Shown here: piece after piece, positions 12,141-22,949 of the stretch | Position numbering within the stretch: position 1 is the first letter of the stretch | Layout of the letters: each line of letters opens with the position of its first letter | Assembly: GCF_026210795.1 (NCBI RefSeq) | Contig: NC_089439.1 | Span: forward strand, 3,658,001 to 3,722,000 | DNA: 64,000 nt | Direction: 5' to 3' | From: Rhizophagus irregularis | Lineage: Eukaryota > Glomeromycota > Glomeromycetes > Glomerales > Glomeraceae | The notes under the pieces: model-generated | The model's database searches: none | What the model was told of the DNA's origin: nothing | Seen by the model: the letters and a program-made list of their open reading frames with translations, nothing else | Position numbers and translations under genes: made by a program

Positions 12141-12723
12141 ATGCCGATAAAGATTAATGATCAAATTTATAATTTCGATGGTTCCCTACTGATATAAAAT
12201 TATCAGTAATTCGAGAAAAATTCAAATGGGCTGCATTGATTTAAAAGATCTATCAGAAGGGAAAATTGTAAAGATCGGTACGATATCTTCTTTGGCAATA
12301 AAAATTAGATATTTTTATGATTATTTTAAAAGTGAAAAATTTAAGATAACGGAATCAATAAAAGATAACGGCAGTAAAGGTGTTTGGATCGTTCACCACG
12401 AAAAAAGGATTTTAATAAATTTCATGCTATATCAAAAATATGAACCGGCTGAATCTTCAGTGAACAAAGATCAAAGTTTACAAGTCATGCTACCTAACAA
12501 GGAAGTAGTTGTGGATGCGGATAATAAATTTAGACAAGGTCTCTCGTACGAAGAAACACCGTCAATCCAATCAACAAAGATTGATGATTATACGATCCTG
12601 CCCATAAAAAATTTTCTGGAAAACTCCGATTTTCTAGTTTTTATTCCAAAAAATTCTAAAGTTTTTTATAAATTGGAGGTGATTAATGAGTTGAGAGAAA
12701 GTAAAAGAGGAGGAAATTGTTGA
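12141..12723 (+). CDS. Unrecognised gene; intact 165-codon frame with a shifted 5' part
   Basis: The longest open frame is 12226-12723 (165 aa, from MGCIDLKD to RGGNC). A short upstream frame at 12141-12197 (MPIKINDQIYNFDG...) followed by KLSVIREKFKWA in a second frame looks like the true N-terminus, which joins the main frame only if an indel or a tiny intron lies around 12195-12240. No domain or signal peptide is recognised; the protein is charged and soluble-looking. The 5' part is duplicated and destroyed at 7604-7745. A hAT remnant lies 220 bp downstream. It is either a recently broken gene or a gene with an unusual 5' structure. Confidence 0.5.
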
Positions 12724-12946
12724 AGGAACCGGGACGATAGGAGAGTAGGTGAAGAAGACGAATGCGAAGCTAAATAACAAGAAATCGACGCAAGATCGGT
12801 AAATGCAAGCTATTCAGCAACGAAGAAAAAGGAAAACAAAATGTGCGAAACAACCGTACTAGATAGATTAGATAAGAAAATAAAGCATATAGATATAGAA
12901 ATAGGTTTTAGTAAATTAGTATAGTTATATTGAAATGTATTTCGAC

Positions 12947-13719
12947 TAGGGAATTGAGTCAACACCCAAAATCATTGTTCGATTAATTGGTTAAAATTTT
13001 TTAGGCAAGATCGACCAAAATCGACTAACAAGCTGTAATTGATTAAAGTTCGATTAAGTACACTTGATCTAATAAAATCGAACAATTAATCGAACAATTA
13101 ATCGATTAAATGTCATAAATAATTAGTATTTATTAATAAATTAAAAATTAATAAAAATAAATATAATAGATTATATAAATTTATGCAGTTTTATACTTTC
13201 GCATTATATATTTATAATATATATTAATAATACACGCCCGTCTGTTTTCTCTACAAAGTAAACCCACACCCAACTGGTTTTATTTGCAGTTTTTGGTATA
13301 ATTTGTGGTTCTTGTTCATCTGTAATATCACTTGCCAAACGTTTTGATGTGTGTAAAGATTCAGTGGAACTACTTGCACGTTTTGGAGGCATTATTTACG
13401 TTAAAAGAGTTTATTAATACTATAAGCAGAGAGTGTAAAAGAAAGAAACTTTCTTACTTGTTACAAAGAAAAATTAGCAAAGTTGCTATTTTAAGATTTT
13501 ATCATGTTTATTTAACCAATTTATCATTAAAGCATGATTAATATTTTAATCGATTGATTTTATTCAAGTATTATATAATCGATTTTACGTGTTTCAAATT
13601 TATTCGATTATATGTTGATCGATTTTAATTTTTCGAGTACTCGATACACAAAATCATTAGTCGAGTCACTTGACTTGATCGACCATGATCGATTTTGAAT
13701 TAGTCGACTCAATTCCCTA
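12947..13719. mobile_element. Internally deleted hAT element, 773 bp, 8-bp target duplication
   Basis: The ends are inverted: TAGGGAATTGAGTC at 12947 and GACTCAATTCCCTA ending at 13719. Exact 8-bp direct repeats ATTTCGAC flank it at 12939-12946 and 13720-13727. TIRs of the form (C/T)AGGG plus an 8-bp duplication define hAT. The subterminal regions are full of TCGATTAA/TCGACT motifs in both orientations, as expected for transposase binding sites. A BED-finger N-terminal fragment remains inside (13204-13392, minus). Confidence 0.9.
13204..13392 (-). pseudogene. Remnant of hAT transposase N-terminus (BED-type finger start)
   Basis: A 62-codon frame starts MPPKRASSS, continues with a basic Ser-rich linker, then NKTSWVWVYFVEK. 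The aromatic TSWVWxYF pattern is how a BED zinc finger begins, but the Cys and His pairs that should follow are absent because the internal region is deleted. It lies within the hAT element at 12947-13719, on its minus strand. No catalytic RNase-H-like domain remains. Assignment to BED is by pattern only. Confidence 0.55.
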
Positions 13720-13727
13720 ATTTCGAC

Positions 13728-14384
13728 AAATTATAATAAAAATTTTTAAAAAAATAAAATAAAAAAAATTTATTTTCCGGGTATGACCATAAAGTGGGTC
13801 ACAATTCGTCACCATCTTATAATCCTAAATTCCAATTCTAATCAATAATCCTAATCAGTTCTAATCATTATCCTAATTCTAATCTCTAATCCTTAAACTA
13901 AATCCATTTTTCTTAATAATTGATTTGTTTGTATAATAATTTGATCAATGAATCCCTTGTTACATGTATTATTGTTGAGTATTATGTATGTGTTAAATCT
14001 AAACTCTAAAGACTAAAATAGATTTTCGAATAGATGACTAATTTTGGATTACAAGCAACTGGTGGAATTCTTACCCATTTACAATATCATTTTTCACATA
14101 AATTTTTTAGTTGATAAATTTTATATATACGGAGAAATTACTCATAAATAAGTTTTTTTTCACATGAATAATATAAATAGATCTCCAATACGACATTTAA
14201 ATATTTACTAAATGAAAATAATTGCTCCTTATCATCAATTATAACAATTTAAAAATTTCAAATTCCTTTTCTTCGATTTTGTTTGATTTCTTTTTCAAAA
14301 CATATTTGAAGTTTTCTTACCTTTGAGGTTTACCCTTTTTATTCTTTACTAATTCCTCTAGGGTTTGAAAAGTAGAAAACAATC
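13728..14384. other. Gene-free spacer with CCTAAT-like repeats
   Basis: Around 13820-13905 there is a loose run of TCTAATC/CCTAATC units. They are too irregular for a telomere. The rest is AT-rich with no coding frame. Confidence 0.45.
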
Positions 14385-14580
14385 ATTAAATGATAGAAAA
14401 CATTGCAAAACCGTTTTTTTATTAAAAAAAATGGTTTTCGCAAACGTTTTTAATTATTTTAACAAAAAATGGTGTGAAAATATTTTTTATTAAGTAATTT
14501 AATAAAAAAGATATTTTGCAACATTTTTTAATTTATTTTAATAGAAAATGTTGCGAAAACATTTTTTATTAACGTTTTTT
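14385..14580. repeat. Cluster of inverted repeats around AAAATGTTGCGAAAAC
   Basis: Several related blocks (AACATTGCAAAACCG, ATGGTTTTCGCAAACG, ATGGTGTGAAAAT, ATTTTGCAACATTTTT, AAATGTTGCGAAAAC) alternate in orientation, separated by poly-T/ATTAA. Together they would fold into a multi-arm hairpin. This resembles the terminal part of a MITE, but no target duplication could be defined. Confidence 0.5.
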
Positions 14581-15026
14581 AATTGTTCGCAAATGAGAAC
14601 GATGAATTACGTGAAAGTCTCGACAGATATTCGAGAATCTGTCTGCCAAAGACAATTCATAGGCAAACGAATATTGAGCAGCTGTCAAAGCGGCAAAAAA
14701 TAATGAAAACAAAAAACCTGGAAGATACGAGAAAGAATCTGATGAACTGTTTAAATAGAAAAGAACACAAGACAATCAATATTTTTCCATCATTTTTTTT
14801 AAAAAAAAAGGCAAAAAGGCAATGGTGTCACTTTTTTTGGAAAGTGAGATATTAATCAGCAGATTAGAACAAAAGGTAGATATATTCATATAGGTGAAAC
14901 CAGATGGTCATACGTTGAGTGTAACATGTACGGATGATGTGTGAAGTTGCTGTGAATCAAGATTTAGATGATTTGGAGAAAATTGTGAATGTTAGATGTT
15001 ACAGCAATATGTAAGATGTGTATTAG
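14581..15026. other. Decayed coding-like sequence
   Basis: Stretches at 14583-14780 read as charged coiled-coil-like peptide in shifting frames on the plus strand (for example AAKNNENKKPGRYEK in one frame). Frame changes and poly-A expansions break it. I do not recognise the parent gene. Confidence 0.3.
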
Positions 15027-15203
15027 AAATTAAAATTTTTAAGAAAAGTCCTTAAGCATAAACCAATTTTTATTTTAAAACGGTCAGAAATCAAATGGAC
15101 CATTTTAAATGATAACAAGCAAGATATTAGAAGTCAACAAGAACTAGAAGATGAAGTAAGAATGATGGTTTTGGGGTTATCAAGAAGAGCACCTAATCTT
15201 TAA
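15027..15203 (+). pseudogene. Coding-like remnant, unrecognised
   Basis: A 58-codon frame without a Met start reads KLKFLRKVLKHKPIFIL... and continues through an acidic segment to VLGLSRRAPNL then TAA. Composition is protein-like rather than random AT translation. Both sides are closed by stops, so this is probably one surviving exon or fragment of a dead gene. No family was recognised. Confidence 0.35.
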
Positions 15204-17621
15204 GTACCAAATTATGTTGAAATAGTTGATGATAGTCAAAACCAAGAACCTGCTTGAAATATGATCGTAATGATGCACTTATGGACTTAGGTCATTCAGT
15301 TAATGTATCCAAGAGGGTGAAATTATAATCACATAATGTAGCCGTTACTTTTACCTACTAGACTTCATACCATAGATGAAATATCACACTCTACCATGTT
15401 TAAAATTTGGCGTTAGTATACTGTAATCTAGTAAGGATTATCTATTTTTTTGAGCTGACAAAGGAAAAGGAAGTTACTGCTTGCCAAAACTACTGATATT
15501 GCAGGTACTGACATGCCATATTAATTTTGATATGATTTTAACTACAAGAAGTTATAAAACATCATCATGTAAAATTAATTAAAATATCAATTCAATGGAG
15601 AGATACCCAAAGCCCAAAATATATATAAATTCAAATCATTCAGCTTGCATTTTATGGCAACCATTTGTGTATATGGAGAACGAAAAGGCTATAGATAATG
15701 ACCAAGCGCAAAGCACAGTTGATACTTTCATTCAGAAGAAAAAATGCAAGAAGGTGTCAGTGCAGAAGAAAAAATAGGTTTAGTAAAAATGATCAGTCAC
15801 TTAAAATAAAAGAAATTATATTAATATTGGCTTTAGTATATAGGGTTTATGCCATATGCCATATTATCTTGGTGTACAGGGATGTTGTACGCAATTGCAC
15901 TTATCGTAATAAATGTATACTCAGACCAATTGGTTAAAATTGTATTTTTGTGTAAAAATTCTGATATATAGATAGTAAGGTAATAAGAATGATTAGAGCC
16001 CATAGGATTAGGAGTATGAACATATTTGATAATCCAATAATTCCATTAATAAATTATTGTATATCATATAAATTTTCGGTTAATATTGCTTGAAATCTGC
16101 AGTTGCTAATGTTTTTGCTGCTGCTGCTGCTGCAAATACTTTTAAGCAAACACAAAACTGGTATCATATTGAGTAAAAAAAAATCTAGTAATATTGGAGA
16201 CCCAAATATTGATGGCGTCTTCAAATATGCAATTCAAAGAATTATACATTAAAAAAAATACAAAATGCATTAGCCATAATCATAATAATTTTGAAAAAGA
16301 GCACAACGTTATAATAAAAGATTTATTTGTTAACAATGAACATAGCAGACTGTTATGATCAGCGGTAACTTCATAATACTGGCCAGAATCATGACATTGG
16401 CTAAATTTTGTAATTTTTATGCCAGAAAATATTATTTGTTAGTAGCTATCTGCCTTAGGCCACACCAATTCAATTTTTCGTTTAACATAACCCCTTCCCC
16501 CCTGTTTTTGGATTTTTTATGTAAAAAAAATACATGTAATTTAGGCCGGAATTATACAAATCTTTAAGTCTTGGCCAGAATTATCATCCAAAATTTTTGC
16601 TTACTCTTTTGGTCAAAATTTTGGCCAATATTAATGGTAATTCTGGTCATGTATTGTATTTTATGTATTATTTTTGTGCCCTCCCCCCCCCCCCAGATTG
16701 GAGCTCCTATGTTATGTTAAACAAAGAATTGGCTTGGAGCAGCCTTAGTTTGATTAGTCCGATTTTAAAAATTTTCAAGTAATTTAGGATTCATTATAAT
16801 TTATAATGTAAACATAACTGAATCTTATTACGAAATTTATAATTGATATAAGAAATGGTTTATTAACATAAAAAAGATATATAAAGATGATTCTGATTTG
16901 AATAGTGCAATACTGTACGATCAACATAATTAATTACATGATTAATTATTTGTATATGTTTGTATACTGTAAATGCCTAATATCGTATTACCTGTTACAT
17001 AAGTGTTTCATTATCCATCATAGATATATTTTATATCCATTTTTTCTTCAAGGGGCTTTATCAACAATTTTTTTATCTTCATTCATATAATAAATAATTC
17101 ATAGAATAAATTATCAGATACGCTTTTTGCCCTATCATTTATCCGTGATGCTATTAGAGAGTGGAGAAACAAAAAAAAAAAATTATCTGAAAATTTTTTT
17201 GAAAATATTTCAATAACGCATCAACTGAGACTATGATTTTTGATTACCAAATTTATTATCAGTAGAAAAATTGCGATATGGTTAGGTAAAGATAAGGATA
17301 AGGGGATCATATAATTATAACATTAATATTTTTGCATTATATCATAATTCTCTTATTACTGAAAACACCCTCTTTTTGTCACTATAAATAGGTGCCTCGA
17401 GAACATCCAACACGGCATTTATTAGAGATGCTACACCATAAAAATAATTAAAAGTGTTTACAATGAGTGTGCCATGGCTGATCTTTTCTTTTGATCAAAC
17501 CATACGTTCCTCCCAATAATAATATTTGCCCCAACCGTACAGATGGAAATAAATCCTTCCTTCTATTTCAATCTCTTTTATAAAAACTTTACCAATATTG
17601 ATGATTGTTATTCATAGATAT
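15204..17621. other. Gene-poor region with degenerate repeats
   Basis: Holds a short GCT trinucleotide run (16117-16133), dispersed GGCCAGAATTA-like motifs in both orientations between 16380 and 16660, and a run of 12 C at 16683-16694. Short open frames are not convincing as genes. A few fragments (15600-15930) look coding-like but are multiply interrupted. Confidence 0.45.
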
Positions 17622-17930
17622 TTAAATTTCCATCAAAAATGGATGTTTGTAAATTATCAATGCTTCCTTTGGTAATCCAGTTGGGCGTCTAACTTTAATT
17701 ACATACTTTGAAGTATGAAATAGATTGATGTCTTTGATAATAAGCTCAAGGCCATTATCTTTAAACACACTTCCAGTTATAGCGAAATCTTTTGGACGTA
17801 TGTAGTGTTTCCTATTAGAGTTATTAATTAAGACTATAGCGGAATCAACTCCATAAAATTTTCCATTAATATTGTAATTACCACGGTCACCCTTGCAAGT
17901 TCTGTTTACTCTTTTGTTCGCTCCTCCGAC
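17622..17930 (-). pseudogene. Coding-like remnant on minus strand, 102 codons, unrecognised
   Basis: A stop-to-stop frame reads from VGGANKRVNRTCKG through GKFYGVDSAIVLINNSN to YKHPFLMEI and a stop. It has balanced amino acid content, including Gly, Asp and Cys, unlike translated spacer. No start codon suits it and no splice sites were identified. It may be a single exon of a decayed secreted or surface protein, but I do not recognise a family. Confidence 0.4.
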
Positions 17931-18184
17931 TTATTTTTCAGTTCTTTTGTTTGGTTGGATCTTCTATTTTTGAGTGTACCTTCTAACAGACATTGTTCCC
18001 ATTGTTCTTCTCTTATTTTGTGTTTAGTTTCCCTTCATAGTCATTATAAGTTGGTTGAATTACACTACTTTTATTCACGCTATCATCTTTTAGGGAAGGA
18101 CGTGATCGTTGCTAAATCATTTTTGCATTTTACAAAAGCTCCTAAAGTCTATTCGGTTTCTTCGAAGGAAATGGAAACGATAAT

Positions 18185-18745
18185 CTGGTATCCTTCCCTA
18201 TCCGGTTTCATCCGACAACAAGTATTTCTTTTATATTTCAGCGACTAACCCTCATTCCCTTTGTTCTACATAGACTTTAGGGGTACGCTTTTTGCTGCAT
18301 ACCAAACGGGTGTTTAGAGGAAGAGAATTCCTGAGTTTAGGAGTAAAATCAATAATGCAAAATTTAAAATTGTCAATAATTGCCAATAAGTTTACCACAG
18401 GAGTCATTACCTCTTGATATTAAAGAAAATATTAAGGACCTTTTAGATTCAACACTTGGAAACTTAATTAGGCTGGAAGATATCTAAAGAACTTCTATGT
18501 TATCCGTAAAGGCGTAATTCCAATAGATAATGAAATTTTTTCTCGGGATATTTGTGGTAAAAAACAGAGATGTGCGGATGTGCGTGAGGGATTTTATGAT
18601 CCATGTGGAAATGAGGATACATATTTTTGTAAAGAGTATAAGGCAAGCGATTTTCCTGCTGTAATATTGGAATTACCACTTACAATACTCGAGCTGGAAC
18701 TTCCTTCGGAGAAAACCGAATAGGGAAGGATACCAGAAGGCCGTA
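18185..18745. repeat. Inverted repeat pair flanking about 500 bp
   Basis: The sequence CTGGTATCCTTCCCTAT followed by (C/T)CGGTTT around 18186-18213 recurs inverted at about 18709-18740 (ATAGGGAAGGATACCAG). The enclosed segment holds the Cys-containing coding remnant at 18472-18723. No clear target duplication was found, so an element origin is only possible. Confidence 0.5.
18472..18723 (+). pseudogene. Cys-containing coding remnant, 83 codons
   Basis: The frame from 18472 to TAG at 18721 reads AGRYLKNFYVIRKGVIPID, then a segment with Cys residues (DICGKKQRCADV, FYDPCGNEDTYFCKEY), ending LELELPSEKTE. Cysteine spacing suggests a secreted domain, but there is no Met or signal peptide in frame. 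Upstream sequence is interrupted by stops. The frame's last codons lie in the right arm of the inverted repeat above. Confidence 0.35.
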
Positions 18746-20001
18746 AATCCAATTTATTATTCTTGCCTTTTTCTTCTATTCAATCAATATTCTAAAAAAT
18801 TCGCGTGTTTATTATCTAATTCATATAACTCATGCATAAGTTCCACGGCTTCAACTAGTTACAATAATATATATAATAAGTAATAAGAAATAAAAAAGCG
18901 TAAATTATTCATGTTCTTAGTTCTTACCCAATGATACTAATATGGTTATCGAAGGGATTACCAAGAAACTCATGTGATAGTCCTATACTTTGGACGGGAA
19001 TTCAGGACTTTCCGAGTGTAATTTTGTCAACAAAGCATGACGATTTCCTGCAACTCTTCTACCGACTGGTTTTCAATTAAGATTGATCTCAAAAAAATTT
19101 CTAAAAAGAAAATTGTTTTTTTTTACGTTAATCCAGGACCTAAAATAAAAGAAAAAATGAACGTTAGTATAACGTTCGGTAAAAATAAAAAAAAAAATTT
19201 ATTTTGAAGTTGTTACCTTCGAAGAGCCCGAGATCTAAAAAATAGAACGTTATTACAACATTTTAAATAAAGTAAAAGATAAAAGAAAAATTTCGAAGGT
19301 TTTCGATGACGGCATCATGTTGGAATAGACACTTTTATACAATAATTATTTTTACCATGACGAGATTTAAAGATGGAGTTTAAAGATCGAGAGTTTAAAA
19401 ATATGGTGAAGAGAAAACTTTTAAAGACATGGTGGGATTTTAAAAATATGGAGGAGAAAAATCTCAATATATATACACAAAATATATTTTACTAATTACG
19501 CAAAACCTAATAGCAGGACGTTTCAGTAGTTTCATGCTATGATTGCTAATATTTTTAATTATCATTACGCAAATTACAAAATATTCGTCATTGTAGTCAT
19601 TGTAGCTGAATCACCTTCTGATGCGAAGAAAACAGGAATGTGCATAATAGATAAGAAAACGCGTATTTTTTTTCTTTCGATTTTTTTTCCGTCGCACGGA
19701 CCTGACCGTGTGACTTTTCACGTGCTTGCATGTCATTTACGTCACACAGCACCAGGTTCTATTTCGCCTCCTCGGTATTTAAACTTGAGTAATATCATCC
19801 TCGTATGGTGTACATGTTTGGCTATTACGCAGTATGTATCTATCGGTTGATGATAAACGTCAGAAAAAAGATAGAGGCCGTAGCCGTAGGTAACAGTCAG
19901 CATATTTTTCTTTTGTGCATTATCAAATATCATCCATCATTTTTCTGATCTATCCAAAAAGTACTTTGACATGTCGATAATTACATGCTTCATACTCCTC
20001 T
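18746..20001. other. AT-rich region without a supported gene
   Basis: Includes phrases such as TTTAAAGA(C/T)ATGG and TTTAAAAATATGG repeated between 19365 and 19455, plus possible transposon debris at 19640-19935. No complete coding sequence is seen. Confidence 0.4.
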
Positions 20002-20202
20002 TCAAGATGTTTCATAAAATGTTGAAGCTTTCGAATTTGAGACTCTGATCTTCTTCACATCATTATTACTATCAGAAACATTTTCTCCACCATCAATCAT
20101 TTCCACCAAATGTTTGAATATTAATGGACAATTGCAAATCCATTGATTTGTATTCTTCCTGTCACGTTTTCTGCAATAGTTTTTGTTGCACATGATTTCC
20201 AT
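20002..20202 (-). pseudogene. Possible SWIM-finger (MULE transposase-type) remnant
   Basis: A 66-codon frame contains NQWICNCPLIFKHLVEMI. This resembles a SWIM zinc finger (WxCxCP...CKHL) with the segment before the second Cys-Lys-His deleted. SWIM fingers are common at the end of Mutator-like transposases. The rest is Ser/Asn-rich. This is a pattern-based guess; no other transposase domain is nearby. Confidence 0.3.
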
Positions 20203-20515
20203 TCTCTTTTTCTACCTCTGCGTAAGAGTTATCTCTCATAATTAAGTAAAATCTGAAATTATTATCTTAAATTCTTTTTTATTATTGTAATATATCGTGA
20301 AATTATTGAAAAAGCATAACGTGCATATTAATAATAATTTATTTTTTATTATCAAAGTATTAATCTTAAATATTCAATTTATAATATTGCATTATACTGT
20401 CTACGCAACGTATCTATATATTGATCTAACTATTTATGTAATAATTATTGTTACATAATAAACAAATAAATACTTTTTTTTTTCCTCCCATTCAAATTGT
20501 ACTCTAACTTAAAAT

Positions 20516-22057
20516 ATGTCAATATTTCTTTCAAAACTAAGTCAAAACTATCTTGAATTATTGATTGACGATGAATATTATGATATTACAATTGAAATTG
20601 GTGAAGATCCTGATGTAAAATTCTTTCGTGCGCATATGAATATTTTATATTACCGTTCACCATATTTACGACAAATTTTGACACCCAGTAAAAAGAATAA
20701 TGATAACGGTTTGACTCATGTTAAATTACCAAATACATCACCGGAAATATTTCAAATTATTTTAAAGTAAAGTTGTTTATAATTTAATGAGTTTTTTTTG
20801 ATTTTTTTTAAAAAAATTTTAATTAACTTAGTTTCAAATTTCCTTCCACAATGCAGGTATATTTATGGAGGCATACTTTCGTTAGATAATCAAGATACTT
20901 TTGAAAATTTTGAAGTCTTGATAACTGCAGAAAAGCTGCTTCTTCAAGAATTAGTTGATTATTTACAAAAACATTTTATCGAAAATGAGTCTGAATGGAT
21001 GGAACAACATTTTGAACTTATTTATCGAACAAGCTTTCAATCAAATCATTTATTAGAACTTCAACAATTTTGTCTAGATTTTATGGAGAAATCTCCGGAA
21101 AAAATATTTAAGTCATTCGATTTCACTTCACTTCCTGAAAAACCTTTAGTTCAACTCATTAAAAGAGATGATTTACAAATGAAAGAAATTGAAATTTGGG
21201 AACATTTATTAAATTGGGGACTCGCACAAAATCAAACACTTGATCCAGATCCTAATACTCCTAATAAATGGTCAGATGATGATTTTCAAACATTGAAAAA
21301 TATTTTACAAAATTGTTTACCTTTTATTAGATTTTTTAGTTTATCATCTAAAGAATTTTTACAAAAAGTTCGTCCTTATAAGAAACTACTAGAAAAACAA
21401 CTCTACGAAGATTTATTAAATTCTCATTTAAATCCTGATGGTAAACCATCTGACAACATTTTACTTCCTAGAACTGTTAAAAATGATGAAATTATTGATT
21501 CGGAAATTGTTAATTTAAATATTGTCTCAACTATTTCGAGGTGGATTGATAAAATAGATAATAATAATTTCGCTCATTTAAGAGAATTATATTTACCTTA
21601 TAAATTTCAATTATTATTAAGAGGAAGCAGTGATGGATTTTCTCCCAAAACATTCCATACACTCTGTGATGGTAAATCTATTACTGTAGCATTTATTAAA
21701 GTAAAAGAAACCGAAGAAATTCTTGGTGGTTATAATCCCATAAAATGGGTATCATCATCTGATCTTACTTATGGTAAAACTAAAGATAGTTTTATATTTT
21801 CTTTTAAAAATAAGAATAATTTTAAAGATCCAATTATTAGTAACGTAAAAAATATAGATTACGCATTAAATTATCACGCCAATTATGGACCATGTTTTGG
21901 TTCTTCAGATTTAATTACATATAATTCCAACGAAGATAGAGATTATGATACGAATTACTGTAATGAATGTCATTATGAAAAAAAGATAAGAGATACTGAG
22001 ACCAGATTTTCTATAGAAGATTATGAAGTATATCAAATCATAAAGAGACAAGTATAG
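20516..22057 (+). CDS. BTB-BACK-TLDc protein 1
   Basis: Exons 20516-20766 and 20857-22057 with a 90-bp intron (GTAAAG...GCAG); the splice joins IIL-K to YIYGG and gives 483 residues. The BTB/POZ domain (about 20-110) shows YYDITIEIGEDPDVKFFRAH. A BACK-like helical region follows (about 115-225: QELVDYLQK, FELIYRTSF). A TLDc domain closes the protein (about 300-480: LLLRGSSDGFSPKTFHTLCD, ETEEILGGYNPIKW, DSFIFSF, YGPCFGSSDL). BTB-BACK proteins typically serve as Cullin-3 substrate adaptors; TLDc domains are linked to oxidative-stress protection and V-ATPase regulation in other eukaryotes. The partner is unknown. It is the first of three paralogues with the same intron position. Its last third is nearly identical to gene 2. 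Confidence 0.9.
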
Positions 22058-22868
22058 AAATACAGATGGCGAATTTATTTTTATTATATATTTTGGGCAT
22101 TTGTATAAAAACAAAATCAAAGAATTCCACTTTATAAAATTAATTTTCTTCATATCACTTCAACAATGTGATTTATAAATTTTTTCTCCACGATTCAATA
22201 ATGAACGAATATAGATTTCTTGATTTAGTAAATTAATCTGAATAATATCTGACTAATCTGAGACGCGCTCCATTCTTACAATAATCTTTTAGGTTTCTCT
22301 AGTGAAAAAAAAAACAAATATAGAAGCTTTGTAAGTTGGAAGTCATTATTATATCAGAACGAATTGAGAAAAGTAAATAAAATCTCGAGTTAAAAATAGT
22401 AGTTAATAGATGAAAATTTAGAGCTTAGACTCGCACTCGTATTATTATTATTTAAGTAGGAATAAATCATTCATTTTAATAAACCAAAGATTATAATCAT
22501 TCAACGTGATTATTTGATTATTGTCGTTTGATTTTACCCATTTAAATCTGTATGGCCTAAACTGAAATATTCCTTAACAGTCAACATTTATAAATTCATT
22601 TTGACACGAATTAATATAATAATAATTCATTTTTTTATAAAATTCAATTTTTTATAAATACTTCGTATAGAGAATTAACGAGAATTACAAAAATTTTTTT
22701 ATAAGTAGATTAAAATTTTTATTGCATTGCCCGAGTACTTTACATTTTTAAAGCTGTGGCAGCTAAGATATTTGTTACTGTAGAACAATGTAATTTTCAA
22801 ACTTCTTATTTTACTGTATCCGTTTGCTTTCTAAAATGAACGCCGTAGTAAAAACTTTAATTTTTTTA
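22058..22868. other. Intergenic between BTB-TLDc genes 1 and 2
   Basis: AT-rich spacer. No gene or known repeat. The last part carries the promoter block listed separately. Confidence 0.5.
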
Positions 22869-22884
22869 TTTGGAAAGATCTACA
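22869..22884 (+). promoter_or_regulatory. Conserved 16-bp block upstream of BTB-TLDc gene 2
   Basis: TTTGGAAAGATCTACA occurs here, 66 bp before the ATG (block end to start codon), and again at almost the same distance before gene 3. A TATA-like CTGTATATATATTG lies between it and the ATG. Confidence 0.6.
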
Positions 22885-22949
22885 GTGCATCATTATACTG
22901 TATATATATTGCTGGCATATAGAACTCTTCTTTTTAAAAGTTATAAAGT

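Larger units (their letters stand above)
9472..12310. repeat. Duplication unit B (P450 plus upstream gene)
   Basis: Direct copy of unit A. Homology begins at the shared sequence ATCAAG(A/C)AATCTTAA just past the P450 stop and is high through the coding region. It becomes gapped in the P450 upstream region, where B is shorter by several hundred bases, and continues into the gene at 12141-12723. Confidence 0.85.

Noticed and set aside
13800-13910. Telomere-like CCTAAT repeats
   Set aside because: Units are irregular in length and sequence and are internal; not a telomeric array.
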